A stretch of 64,000 nucleotides of DNA from CAWARU01 sp963784575 (GTDB lineage Bacteria; Pseudomonadota; Gammaproteobacteria; UBA6186; Azoamicaceae): contig CAWARU010000001.1 of the NCBI GenBank assembly GCA_963784575.1, forward strand, positions 868,001 through 932,000. The letters run 5' to 3'. The notes under the pieces are model-generated. The model did not search any database. It saw only the letters and a program-made list of their open reading frames with translations, and was not told where the DNA came from. Both the position numbers and the translations under genes were made by a program. This document shows positions 34,421 to 44,208 of this stretch, piece by piece. Each line of letters begins with the position of its first letter. Position 1 is the first letter of the stretch.

Positions 34421-35269
34421 TTATTTAAATAATAAATTATCACTAAATATTGCAAAACCGCCTTGTTGTAATAATGATTCAGCTAAATTTCGTTCATTGA
34501 CAGTATAGAGTAATACCTCAATACCACATTCTTTAGAGTGCAAAATTTGTTCTTGAGTGATGCCTTTATAATCACAATGCAAAGTTTGAAAATGATTTTT
34601 CTGAATGATTTCTAGCATGGTTTCATCCCATTGCTCGACCAGAAGACCTATGGGTAGATTCGGAGCTTTTTTTCTTAACAAAACTAAAGGCTCTAATTCA
34701 AAACTGGATATGAGGGGTGGTGAATCATTCCGCCTCCAATTATCCCCTAACCAATGACTCTCAATGACTTGTAATAAACCATCGATTTGCGTATCAATTT
34801 GCGTATCAATTTGCGTATCAATTTGCGTATCAATTTGCGAATTAATCATGAAATCAGTTGAAGAACTTTGTTGACTTGATTTACTTGATTTGCTTGGTTT
34901 GCTTGATATAGTCGTTTTTATTTCAATATTAGGATGGATGCCTGCATCTTTTAGGTAGATAAGCACTTCTGACAGCAATGGTATCCGTTCAGCATGGAAT
35001 TTCGGATTAAAATAACTCCCGGCATCTAATTGCTTTAGACTCTCAAAAGAAAGATCTGCTACGAATCCATTTCCGTCCGTAGTTCTATCAACAGTCTCAT
35101 CATGCAGCACCACCCATTCTCCGCTGCCGCACACTTGAACATCAAACTCCACCCAATTCAAGCCAAATTTTTTCGCCGCTTCAAAACTGGCAAGGGTATT
35201 TTCAGGCGCGAAACCAGCCAATCCACGGTGGCCAATGGTTTTTTGGCGGATGGAGGGTAACCTCTTCAT
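34421..35269 (-). CDS. Glycerophosphodiester phosphodiesterase with repeat insertion
   Basis: A 282-residue enzyme. Catalytic and metal residues of the GDPD family are visible: GHRG (H14, R15), PENT (about 22-25), EFDVQ (about 36-40), LHDETVDRTT (about 51-60) and NIEIKT (about 115-120). It hydrolyses glycerophosphodiesters to glycerol-3-phosphate and an alcohol. No signal peptide is evident, so it is probably cytosolic (UgpQ-like). Between about 122 and 162 there is an unusual insertion of Ser/Lys-rich sequence followed by tandem QIDT units, in a loop position before the C-terminal half. The catalytic residues are intact, so activity is plausible. Confidence 0.88.
   Translation of the reverse strand: MKRLPSIRQKTIGHRGLAGFAPENTLASFEAAKKFGLNWVEFDVQVCGSGEWVVLHDETVDRTTDGNGFVADLSFESLKQLDAGSYFNPKFHAERIPLLSEVLIYLKDAGIHPNIEIKTTISSKPSKSSKSSQQSSSTDFMINSQIDTQIDTQIDTQIDTQIDGLLQVIESHWLGDNWRRNDSPPLISSFELEPLVLLRKKAPNLPIGLLVEQWDETMLEIIQKNHFQTLHCDYKGITQEQILHSKECGIEVLLYTVNERNLAESLLQQGGFAIFSDNLLFK
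34783..34842. repeat. Five tandem 12-bp units inside the GDPD gene
   Basis: The unit is CAATTTGCGTAT, repeated five times head to tail, with changes only in the first and last units. It encodes the (QIDT)n stretch on the minus strand. Because the unit is a multiple of three, slippage changes the loop length without frameshifting. Confidence 0.9.
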
Positions 35270-35618
35270 ATCAAAGTTCCTTTCATATCAAAGCTCTTTA
35301 TCTCTCATTTTTAATCTCTAGTATTAACCCTTATTTTCTGTCTCCAATCACCAGTTGTGTCCATCCACGACTTATGATTAAATAATTATTAAAAAATTGT
35401 CCTTGATATCGTCATTATAGACCTTATATATCCAAAATGAGCTTTCTGGCTCAAAAAATTTTCTGTTCAAGCTCTTTAGATTTTATCTAAATAAGGAAAA
35501 GAAAAAATTGTCAAAAAAAGTAAAAAAGTTAATCAACTTGGACTGACATTTGCAATTTTTTTTGGTAAAGTGAGTTTCGTGCGGAAACTGACCTTTAGCT
35601 TACAAGGGGGATGGCCTC
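35270..35618. other. Divergent intergenic region, GDPD and Na+/H+ antiporter
   Basis: 349 bp of AT-rich sequence. It holds the promoter candidate for the antiporter (35543-35571) and a small AGTTTC/GAAACT hairpin at about 35573-35588. Nothing else is recognised. Confidence 0.45.
35543..35571 (+). promoter_or_regulatory. Candidate sigma-70 promoter of the antiporter gene
   Basis: CTGACA (35543-35548), a 17-bp spacer and TAAAGT (35566-35571) lie about 48 bp upstream of the ATG at 35619. Spacing is ideal and the -35 matches five of six consensus positions. Confidence 0.45.
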
Positions 35619-37172
35619 ATGAATGCAGAAGGGATTATTGGAATCTTAATTTCCTTAACCGCTGTATGCAGTTATATTAATTATAGATATTTAAAATTAC
35701 CAAAATCTATCGGCTTAACTCTCATTACTGTGGCCTTATCTCTATTCCTTGCAGGTCTGGGAAGGTTAGGGCTTAATGTCGATGCTTTCGCAACCAAATT
35801 ATTAGATGGCATTGGTTTTACAGACACTTTCCTCCATGGCATGCTAGGGTTTCTCCTATTTGCAGGCTCTCTCCATATTAATGCCAGAGAGCTTGCAAAG
35901 CATAAAGTGATTGTCGGCTTACTCGCCACTGTCACTGTAGTACTGTCCACTTTCTTAATTGGTTTCAGTACCTATGGCTTGATTTTTTTCTTAGGTATCG
36001 ATATTCCTTTGGAATATTGCTTAGTTTTTGGAGCTCTTATCTCTCCTACCGATCCAATCGCAACGCTTTCTATTTTAAAATCTGCAAAAGCACCTAAAGC
36101 ACTAGAAATGAAAATCGCCGGAGAATCCTTATTTAATGATGGCATGGGCATTGTGCTCTTTGTCATCTTAATGGCGATGGCAAGCGGCACTGAAACTTGG
36201 TCCTTTAGCGAAAGTACTTTATTTTTTCTAAGACAATTCGCAGGGGGATTGGCTTTAGGCATTATCATGGGATGTCTCGCCGCACGTTTCTTGCGCAGTA
36301 TCGATAACTATGAAGTCGCAGTCATTTTAACACTTGCCGTTGTCACAGGCGGTTATAGTTTCGCACACTCCATCGCCAATGTTTCTGGTGCAATTTGTAT
36401 GGCTGTGGCAGGATTGGTGGTCGGTAGTTCCTTGCAAAATGGCAATATGAGTAAAAATACTTTGCAGCGCCTAGACAATTTCTGGGAACTTTTGGATGGG
36501 GTATTAAATGCTTTATTATTTGTGTTTATTGGATTAGAACTACTCACCATCCATTTCAATGTGCTCACAACCATAGCTGCAATTGCTGCTATAGTGATTA
36601 CCCTTATTGCGAGATGGATCAGTGTTGTGGTACCTGTCGCCTGGCTCGCCATGTTCCGGAAATACAATCCCAATGTGGTTTTGATCATGACTTGGGGTGG
36701 GTTGCGTGGCGGCATTTCAATTGCACTCGCATTGACAGTACCAGAACCCGCACGTGATTTTATCTTGACCATTACCTATGCTGTTGTGGTTTTCTCTATC
36801 ATGGTACAAGGCTTAAGCTTGAATACCCTAATTCGAAAAATTACCTGTCGCAACAATACCCCAGTACTCGGAAAAATTCCTTTCCAATTTTTCCCAATCT
36901 CACTGGGTACCCCAGCTATTAATACGGTTCCCTCAAGTACTTCTTTCATGGGCTTGCCTGCAGGCGCCTTTATTGGTCTTCCCGCGACCTTCATGGGTAG
37001 AGCTCACGATGATATGCTTGGAAGAACGACAGAAGGCAATGAGAACTGTGTCGAACATGATAATCATGTCAGAGATTCAACAACAGTGGAGGTCAACGTA
37101 TCTGATGATACGGAAGATGACGATGCAGAACCAGGTTTTAATGGAATAGGAGTCTATGCGCCTTACTCCTAA
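35619..37172 (+). CDS. CPA1-family Na+/H+ antiporter (NhaP-like)
   Basis: A 517-residue membrane protein with about 12 helices over residues 1-410. The ion-site region reads FGALISPTDPIA (about 130-141) followed by GESLFNDGMGIVLF (about 167-180), the Asp pair typical of CPA1/NhaP exchangers. MTWGGLRGGISIALAL lies near 360. Residues about 420-517 are a cytosolic tail, with a Gly/Met-rich stretch then an acidic end (DDTEDDDAE). AAGGGGG lies 9-14 bases before the ATG. It exchanges protons for Na+ or K+. The start of the nuclease pseudogene overlaps its last 17 bases. Confidence 0.9.
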   Translation: MNAEGIIGILISLTAVCSYINYRYLKLPKSIGLTLITVALSLFLAGLGRLGLNVDAFATKLLDGIGFTDTFLHGMLGFLLFAGSLHINARELAKHKVIVGLLATVTVVLSTFLIGFSTYGLIFFLGIDIPLEYCLVFGALISPTDPIATLSILKSAKAPKALEMKIAGESLFNDGMGIVLFVILMAMASGTETWSFSESTLFFLRQFAGGLALGIIMGCLAARFLRSIDNYEVAVILTLAVVTGGYSFAHSIANVSGAICMAVAGLVVGSSLQNGNMSKNTLQRLDNFWELLDGVLNALLFVFIGLELLTIHFNVLTTIAAIAAIVITLIARWISVVVPVAWLAMFRKYNPNVVLIMTWGGLRGGISIALALTVPEPARDFILTITYAVVVFSIMVQGLSLNTLIRKITCRNNTPVLGKIPFQFFPISLGTPAINTVPSSTSFMGLPAGAFIGLPATFMGRAHDDMLGRTTEGNENCVEHDNHVRDSTTVEVNVSDDTEDDDAEPGFNGIGVYAPYS

Positions 37173-40100
37173 CCAGCGGATGGCCGTTTATCTAAGTTCT
37201 GTTAATTCAAGTAAGTCCAGTAATTCAATTAATTCAAGTATCAATCATTCACCCGCTTATTCTTTCTCGAATTGGATCACTGTACTTTGGGAGAATTTAA
37301 GAAAGAATGTTCCGGAAGCAAATTTACCTCAAATTTTGAGCCAAGGTGAACAGGAATCTCTCATCGAGAAAATTATTGAAGATATTCTGGATGAAATGAC
37401 GGAAAATGACTCATTTAAGTCCTTTGACTCGTTTAATCAGAATGAAACGACTGGCATTCACTTTACAGCTAATATCTCAACCAATATCTTTAAAAGTGCG
37501 GCTTTGGCACGACTCATTATAGATGCCTATCAATTGATGCAAGAATGGTGTCTAGAGAGTGAGAGAGTAGAAGATTTTCAAAATTCTATGTTTGATAATC
37601 CTATTTTCGACATCAGTTTGGAAAAAAAACTCTACCAACAAACTATTATAAAATATCAGGAACAATGTCAGGCCAATAATTGGATAGATCAGGTTTCATT
37701 ACCAGCCAAAATAATGACAATAACAAAAGAAACTAAGCAGGTGAGACAAGAATTTGGGCAAAAATTTGAACTCCACAAAGAATTGCTGAAAATCTTACCC
37801 AAGAAAATAGAGTGCATCGGTTTTTTGGAATGGACACCCATACAAAAAGAGTTTCGTTCTTGCCTTGAAAACTTAGGTATCAGGGTATCAGATACTTCCC
37901 TTTTAAGTACTTCTTCTCTAAACATTTTAAATATACCTCATCAAAATCACAATCAAAATTCCAATAAATGTCATAATAGAAAAATTGGCCAAAAAACCTA
38001 TGTGATTGCTGCAGAAAATCCATTAAAAGAACTACAACTTGCAGTTCTGCATGCGAGAAATTGGCTGCATTCTAAAAAATCATCTCAAAATTCAGACAAA
38101 TTGCATAACTCAGACCAACAGTTCCGAACTCATTCTTTTGCAATCGTTATCCCAGAATCTCAGTCAACGACGTTTGCAAATTGAGAGAATCCTAAAACAG
38201 CATTTTTCAGAAAGTGAATTTAATATCTCAGCCCCACTTGCATTAATTGATTATCCTCTCATCCATTCTGCTTTTGTACTGCTGCATTTAATGCAGGAAG
38301 CAAACAGATGGGAAATCCAATTAGATACTATCAGTCAATTTTTACTATCTCCTTTTTTTATTGCTTCTAAAACAACAAACAGCGAACCCTTGTCAATACA
38401 GGCTGGTAAAGCAGGTCAGTCTCTTCAATCTAGTCTAGCCAGTATTGATATTTTTTTAAGAGAAAATAGAGAAAGAGAATATTCTGTCAAAAGACTGTTA
38501 CAATTGCTTGAATATTTCAATAAAACAGCATCATTATCATCCAGATCATCAATCGAATCATCACCCGGTTCATCACTCAGTTCATTATCTGGGTGCCAGG
38601 CAATCATCACGCTTCTCAATAATCTCTTTGCCCTGCTTCCTAGCCTCTGCAAAAAGCAAAGAGCTGCTGAATGGCGCGAGATTTGTGTAAAAATATTGGA
38701 AACAGGACAATGGCTTCCTTATCAGGTAACGGATCACCTCTTAGTAACAGATCCTCACTTAAGTCATCTCTTAAGCGATAGCGAACTTCAACAGAAAACC
38801 CAATGGGAAGAAGTACTAGAAGATTATCTTAAGATGGATCGAGTTTTGGGACCTCATTCTTTCAGTCAGTGCGTCACAGAATTGAAGCGGTTGACAAAAC
38901 TGAAACGATTTTTACCCGTCTTACCCGAAAATGCTGTCTCTGATGCCCCCATTCAAGTTCTTGGCTTGTTAGAAGCTCAAGGCTTACCATTTGATACAAT
39001 TTGGGTGGTGGGTCTACATCAAGGCATTTGGCCAGCCGCACCTGATCCAAATCCTTTCATCCTCTTACCCTTACAAAAAAAACATAATATGCCTCACAGT
39101 TCGCCCTCTCGAGAACTCATGATTGCGAAAAAAATTATGGCAGAATGGCAGCGCGCAACTGATCTACTCATTTTTAGTTATCCCACATCCAGTGGTACAG
39201 ACATCTGTGAAAAAAGTGCACTTCTTGATGAATTTGACGAATCAGTCCCATTGAGCTCGGCATAGAAATCAATTCGTCTTACTTTGTAAATTATTTTAAT
39301 ACCTATCTAGGTACTGAGGATCAAGGGCGTAAGTTTCAAAGGGCTGACAGTCACGATGCCGCCCCCTTGGGGGTCTCTGAATCTGTTGCTCTTCCCAACG
39401 ATACCATACTTCCTGGCGGCACACTTGCATTAAAACTACAATCAGCCTGCCCATTTCGCGCCTTTGCTGAAATTCGACTGAAAGCAAAACCGCTCAAAAA
39501 ACCTTCCCTAGGCCTCAATGAAGCAGAACGCGGTGAAATCATTCATCAAATCCTGCAAGACTTCTGGAAAGACATCAAAAGCCAAGCCAAGCTACTCTCT
39601 CTCACTCAATCAGCAGTAGAACAACTTCTTTCAAACATCACTCAGTCAGTTTTTGATCTCTGGCAAGAACGCAATGCCCGCCTCTTGAAGCCGCGATATC
39701 GTACTATAGAACAAAAAAGAATTTTAAAATTGCTATCAGAGTACATTAACCTGGAACGCGAGCGCGCACCTTTTGAAATGGTAGCTGAAGAAGTTCTTGA
39801 AGTCGTAAATCTGGGTGCATTACGCTTCTTCATCCGTATTGATCGCATCGATAAAATTGAATCAGGTGAAGAAATTTTAATTGATTATAAAACCGGCAAA
39901 GTGTCCATTTCTGATTGGTTTGGTGTACGCCCTAACAATCCGCAATTGCCCACTTACTGCTTAACCCGTAACCCCAAACCCAGTGCTCTTGCATTTGCTA
40001 TCATTCGTCCCGAAAGTATTCACTACAGTGGCCTGATAGATGAGAATATCGTCGGTTCTTCTTCTAAACCCATCCCTGGCCTCAAAACCGCTCAGCAAAT

Positions 40101-40269
40101 GAATCGCTCTGGCAGCGAACCAACCTGGCATGAACAATGTCAAACTTGGAAAACAACCATCGAAAGACTTGGCAAAGATTTTAGCGAAGGAATTGCCGAT
40201 GTTGACCCAAAAGACGGCGCCAATACTTGTAGAACCTGTTCACTTCAGATGTTATGCCGAATATCCTGA
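37156..40269 (+). pseudogene. PD-(D/E)XK DNA-repair nuclease (AddB-like), two frameshifts
   Basis: Three collinear coding segments (37156-about 38155, about 38155-39255 and about 39255-40269) form one gene of about 1037 codons with shifts near 38155 and 39255. The N-terminus MRLTPNQRMAVYL and a VLGLLEAQGLPFDTIWVVGL block match the AddB-like 'probable DNA repair protein' family (TIGR03623 in my recollection). The C-terminal nuclease domain has RGEIIHQIL and ILIDYKTGK. It also has CPFRAF and CRTCSLQMLC, four Cys placed as in Fe-S-containing Cas4/AddB nucleases. Ser-rich low-complexity insertions occur near the start (SSNSINSS) and at about 38540. Without repair of the frame the product would be truncated before the nuclease domain. 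Confidence 0.8.
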
Positions 40270-40283
40270 ACAATTACCCTGCA

Positions 40284-40312
40284 GGGGACCGGTGCAAAAC
40301 CGGCCCCACATT
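40284..40312 (+). terminator. GC-rich hairpin after the nuclease gene
   Basis: GGGGACCGGT, a 5-base loop and ACCGGCCCC form a stem of about nine pairs with one bulge, followed by ACATTTTCT. It lies 15 bp after the stop at 40269. It may be a rho-independent terminator or a REP-like element. Confidence 0.5.
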
Positions 40313-40534
40313 TTCTCACAAAAGTTCTCCTGAAAAATCTTAAAGTTGCTAAGACTTAAGGCCTCCTAGACCCCACCCTGCACTCTTGGATTCGGTCTTC
40401 TTCAGGTTTCGCCGGAGCTTTAATCAATTTTAATATTTCATTTGAAACACGGTACGGATTCATCATAGGACTTCCATCACTACAAGAGGAGCTTGCACTT
40501 GTTTCACCCAGAGAATTAAATTTATCATAGCAAC

Positions 40535-41047
40535 CTAATCTGCCAGAGCTTGTAACATGAAAACATAGATTGATTTATTGGATTCCGTAAATTCTATTTT
40601 ATCGTACTCGGAGGATCTACTTTCTTTCAAACCTTTTTCGTGGAGATAAAGATGTCGTAACATGGCACCACCTACTCCATGAGTATAATCCCCTGGGAAT
40701 TTTTTCGAAAATAATTCACCAGAAATATAGGGATCGCTTGATTTTAAAATCGCCAGTTCATCCAAAAATGCTTTGACATTTAATTGTTTAAATGACTCTA
40801 ACAATTTTTTGAGGTGCTCGTGTCGCACTGCGTTTCTTGCTCTACGTTTCAAATCAGAATCAATAGCAACACCAACATCAACGTACCAAGCTACACCATG
40901 TGCAACAAGCGGGTCGCTATAACATTTAAAAGGATTATCCTGGTATTGTTTCAACAAATCCTTGTAAACAGCCGCAACTTCTAAATCATAAGCTTTCTCT
41001 AACTCTTTGCTTGAATATTGAAATAATATTTGTGGAGTAGTTGACAT
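40535..41047 (-). CDS. Hypothetical protein, 170 residues
   Basis: ATG 41047 is chosen because GAGGAG precedes it by about seven bases; an upstream in-frame ATG at 41062 lies before that site. The product is soluble and mainly helical, with an RRARNAVRHEHLKKLLESF basic helix near residue 80 and a Gly/His patch (DYTHGVGGAMLRHLYLHEKG) near 120. No family is recognised. It lies in an accessory region among other unknown genes. A terminator-like hairpin lies 80 bp upstream on the same strand. Confidence 0.6.
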   Translation of the reverse strand: MSTTPQILFQYSSKELEKAYDLEVAAVYKDLLKQYQDNPFKCYSDPLVAHGVAWYVDVGVAIDSDLKRRARNAVRHEHLKKLLESFKQLNVKAFLDELAILKSSDPYISGELFSKKFPGDYTHGVGGAMLRHLYLHEKGLKESRSSEYDKIEFTESNKSIYVFMLQALAD

Positions 41048-41126
41048 CTTTAATCTCCTCATTAATAGATTAATTTAAATAAAGGTTATGACACTCCATC
41101 ATTTTATTAAAAATCATACTTAAAAA

Positions 41127-41149
41127 AAACCGTAATTATTTTACGGTTT
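41127..41149 (-). terminator. Intrinsic terminator upstream of the 40535 gene
   Basis: AAACCGTAA and TTACGGTTT form a 9-bp perfect stem with a 5-base loop. On the minus strand it is followed by eight T residues, a textbook intrinsic terminator. No minus-strand gene lies just upstream, so it may end a small RNA or act as an attenuator in the leader of the 40535 gene. Confidence 0.65.
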
Positions 41150-41345
41150 CTGAGCTAATGTATTGATTTTAATAAAAAGGTCTGACACTGTTGTATCACC
41201 GGTTCAATTAGGGAAAGTGGTGACTAAGGCATAGAATTCTGACTTATCAAATCTTTCATTTTGATTGCATATCGGCAAAAATTCAGATTACTTTCGGTTG
41301 ATAGCTATGTTACGATCTTTTTCTTTTTAAATAAGGATTGAAAAT

Positions 41346-41817
41346 ATGTTATTTAGTTTACATAAATGTTTATTTCTATCAAGCCTTGTAATCTCCGGAT
41401 TATTGAGTGGTTGCGCTACAATAACTGGCAGTTCAACTCAACAAGTTTTCGTTGACGCACGCGATTGCAATAATCAGCCAATTCAAGGTGTCAATTGCAA
41501 ACTTTCAAATGATAAAGGCACTTGGTATACACTTTCACCCAATGCAGCAACTGTTCAGAAAATCGGCAAGCGATTTATATATCGTTGCTAATAAAGAGGG
41601 TTATTTACCAGGTACTGTGAAAATGGTTTCTAAAGTAAACGCCGGAATGTTTGGTAACATCATATTAGGCGGAGGGGTAGGAGCTATCATCGATCACTCC
41701 AAAGGCACTGCTTACAACTATCCGAATATGATTACTGTAATGATGGAAGAAGATGGTAGTAATACTAAATCTAAAAATAAAAGAAACTCCTCAAAGGATT
41801 TCAATAAAAAGATTTAG
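41346..41817 (+). pseudogene. Outer-membrane-type lipoprotein, one frameshift
   Basis: ATG 41346 begins a lipoprotein signal (hydrophobic 9-20, lipobox LLSGC with Cys at about 22). The frame ends at 41591, but the family sequence continues in the next frame from about 41560 (DLYIVANKEGYLPG through GNIILGGGVGAIIDHSKG to YPNMITVMM). Removing one A from the AAAA run in CAGAAAATCGG restores a 156-residue protein. The pattern (Cys-rich N-terminus, GNxxxGGxxGxxxD, YPxxxxV) is a widespread small proteobacterial lipoprotein family of unknown function. It sits alone between accessory genes. Confidence 0.75.
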
Positions 41818-41839
41818 TGATAACAGTCATCATCATTGT

Positions 41840-41889
41840 GTGTCAAATCTCGACTCTTGAAATTTTTTGACAAAAGTCAGGCTTGACAC
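41840..41889. repeat. Imperfect inverted repeat at the edge of a gene fragment
   Basis: GTGTCAAATCTCGACT at the left and, reverse complemented, GTGTCAAGCCTGACTT at the right form a degenerate 50-bp inverted repeat. The left arm resembles the arms of the repeat at 502-593 (GTGTCAAGTCTCGATT). The adjacent sequence from about 41905 is a truncated duplicate of the 43942 gene. Confidence 0.6.
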
Positions 41890-41904
41890 GCAATCATATG
41901 AATT

Positions 41905-42154
41905 AATTCATAATTTTCTATCTGCCTTTAAAGCAGTCCTTGACGCCTATCAGAAATTTTTCAAAGAAGTCGATACACAAAGCAAAGCAAAAGCGCCAGA
42001 TTGGAAAACTGCCTTTAAGCTTTGGGAACAACTGGGCGAGGCACAGAAAAGACTCTCCACGTTTGGGCTACAAGTATTCTGTAATCCTGTGCCGCATAAA
42101 CATCTCCCTGACTTCACACTAGAGCCTGGTCCCAGAGGTGCTCCATATACATAG
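41905..42154 (+). pseudogene. Partial inverted duplicate of the ankyrin-like gene
   Basis: It encodes about 80 residues (FLSAFKAVLDAYQKF to CNPVPHKHLPDF) that align with the middle of the 42932-43942 product at roughly 80 percent identity, on the opposite strand. Both ends of the parent gene are missing. Homology starts just after the inverted repeat at 41840-41889 and ends near 42127. There is no ribosome site. It is a non-functional fragment left by an inverted duplication. Confidence 0.8.
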
Positions 42155-42272
42155 TACAGGCTAAATTTAGGAATTCGCAAATTACGCGCTGCTGCCTGAA
42201 CAAATACATTTTAAAAAATTAGAATGGGAAAACTCCTAGCCTTCCCATTCTGGGTTTGATTTTTTACTCTAA

Positions 42273-42707
42273 TTAAGCAGTGTAAGCTTGAGGCTTAGAA
42301 GACACAGCAACTGCGTATGGTTCGTTATAAGTTGCTGCCCAAGCTGGAGGTTCCGATTTAAAAGCAAAGAGAACCGAGTGTCCTGGGGCTTCCATTGTAC
42401 TACTAGAAACATCGGTTGTTGCATGATTGCTCAAAGGAGCTGATAGGGACTCTGTACTGCTTTCCAAAGGAGTACAAGCTAAGAATGCTGATAAAGGCGC
42501 TGGTGCTGGCGCTGGTGCATCAAGTTCTTTAGGTCGCGGAGCGAGTGCAGGTAGTCTTGCTACTTCTTCTGCAGTGAACCACGCAGCGAATTCTTCTGCT
42601 GTCGGCCATTGCATAGGTGCTTTATCAGTGCTAGCACTTCGTGAACCGGACGAAGCTGGCATAGATGCCGGAGGCGTAGCGGATGATAGTTTGGTATCTT
42701 TTTCCAA
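42273..42707 (-). CDS. Ala/Pro/Ser-rich hypothetical protein
   Basis: A 144-residue frame whose only upstream initiator is TTG 42707, with an in-frame stop shortly before; it may be a remnant of a longer gene. Composition is rich in Ala, Pro and Ser (APAPAPAPLSAF), with one helix-like segment (EEFAAWFTAEEVARLPAL) around residues 38-55. GC content is higher than in the flanks. No family is recognised. Coding status is uncertain; the GC-rich third positions argue for it. Confidence 0.45.
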   Translation of the reverse strand: MEKDTKLSSATPPASMPASSGSRSASTDKAPMQWPTAEEFAAWFTAEEVARLPALAPRPKELDAPAPAPAPLSAFLACTPLESSTESLSAPLSNHATTDVSSSTMEAPGHSVLFAFKSEPPAWAATYNEPYAVAVSSKPQAYTA

Positions 42708-42931
42708 GGTGTCATATGATCAGTAATGGTCGCTACTTATCCGACAGATGAAATGTATGGTCGCCGATGGGCAATCTACCCAACAGATCAGAAAATATTT
42801 GCACCTTTGGTGTTTGTGGTGGGTGAAAACCGCTGAAATTTGGCAATACTCTGAAGTTTTATTTCTCTTCATTCAATCTTGGTATATAGATAATAAAGCT
42901 AAAAAATGCGCCGAAACGCTGCTACTATCTT

Positions 42932-43942
42932 TTACGATAAAGCAGAGCGCGCAGGCTCTTTATCCTTGTCAGACCCAAGAGCTGCAGATGCACTGTGCTC
43001 GCGTTCTGATTTCTTATCGATCGCTCGCGGATACTGCAATAACAGAGACCTAGTTTTGCCTAATTGTTCGGGTATCACTTTACATAGGAGGCTAATGGCC
43101 TCAAAATCAATTGCCGACCACCACAGCCCCGCACCCCCCTCGACCAGCCAGCAACGATCCGCAACCCCAACGACGGCGTCTTTATATAAGGCAAAATCAG
43201 TACCAACCCCAAACGAATCTAAATCCAAATCTACCTCTTTCCACCCATCGTCATAAACTTCGAAGCGACATGCCCGGACAGGTTCTAGCGCGAAGTCGGG
43301 AAGGGGATCATGTGGTACAGGATTACAGAATACCTGCAGCCCAAACGTGGAAAGTTTTTTCTGCGCGTCGCCCAGATGTTCCCAAAGCTCATAGGCAGTT
43401 TTCCAATCTGGCTCCTTTGCTTTGCTTTGTGTATCGACTTCTTGCAGAAATTTCTGATATGCGTCAAGAACTGCTTTAAAGGCAGATAGAAAATTAGAGT
43501 TAGACAGAATTGTGTCTACTTGTAATCCCGCTTGGCGTTTTAGATTATCAGGAAGAGCATCTCTAAAAATATTTACTAAATGAAAGTCACCTGAAAGTGC
43601 GGCGGCTTCTAGGGAACTTAGATTGCTGATTCCAATTCTGACCGCAATTTTCTTTTGTTTAGAGCTGGGATATTTAACATCGCCTTTGGTGCTGACCAAA
43701 ATGAGCTCTGGATTTTTTGCGATGATTTCTAGGATTTTTTTCTTGTTCTCTGCAGTAATATTCAAGACAAGGTCCATTAGAGGCGCTGCTTTCAATGCGT
43801 CCTCACCATAGGCCTCTTTATAGAGATGATACACAGATTTACAGACAGATGCTTTTTTAACCCATGATCGTGCATCTAAAAATTGATCCTGCAATTTCAT
43901 TAGGACTGTCGGTTGTTTCAGAAAAGGATTTGTGGTTGCCAT
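42932..43942 (-). CDS. Ankyrin-like hypothetical protein
   Basis: A 336-residue protein. Residues 60-140 hold an ankyrin-like unit (SSLEAAALSGDFHLVNIF) preceded by a helical pair typical of single-ankyrin proteins in intracellular bacteria. Residues 150-215 are the segment duplicated at 41905-42154. The C-terminal about 40 residues are charged and probably disordered (KKSEREHSASAALGSDKDK). AGAGGTAA precedes the ATG. The function is unknown. Host-directed secretion is possible but nothing in the sequence proves it. A TATA-free, AT-rich 266-bp gap lies upstream. Confidence 0.7.
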   Translation of the reverse strand: MATTNPFLKQPTVLMKLQDQFLDARSWVKKASVCKSVYHLYKEAYGEDALKAAPLMDLVLNITAENKKKILEIIAKNPELILVSTKGDVKYPSSKQKKIAVRIGISNLSSLEAAALSGDFHLVNIFRDALPDNLKRQAGLQVDTILSNSNFLSAFKAVLDAYQKFLQEVDTQSKAKEPDWKTAYELWEHLGDAQKKLSTFGLQVFCNPVPHDPLPDFALEPVRACRFEVYDDGWKEVDLDLDSFGVGTDFALYKDAVVGVADRCWLVEGGAGLWWSAIDFEAISLLCKVIPEQLGKTRSLLLQYPRAIDKKSEREHSASAALGSDKDKEPARSALS

Positions 43943-44208
43943 ATCAATTACCTCTACCTTTTAGTATCGCTGTTAATAAATGTGCATAAGCATCAATATA
44001 AGTTAGTATTTTATCACATTAAAAAAGTATGTGTCAATCTGGTAATTAAATTAGTGATGAATCAGTATTTTTACATTTAAAACCAGCCTTATCTTGAAAC
44101 TTAGAACCCGAGCTCAAGGACTAAGGACTAAAAATATATCCAAAAGAAGGAATATATTGTCTGTCATTTAAATTCTCTATTATTAACAGAATGTCGAACA
44201 GTCAAAGT

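Noticed and set aside
34783..34842. Short tandem repeat as a possible CRISPR array
   Set aside because: The units are contiguous 12-mers without spacers, lie inside a conserved enzyme gene and keep its frame. No cas genes are present.
42726..42836. Short plus-strand frame with a TYPTDEMYGRR/IYPTDQKIF look
   Set aside because: Only about 36 residues, no ribosome site and no recognised family. It may be a gene remnant but cannot be supported.
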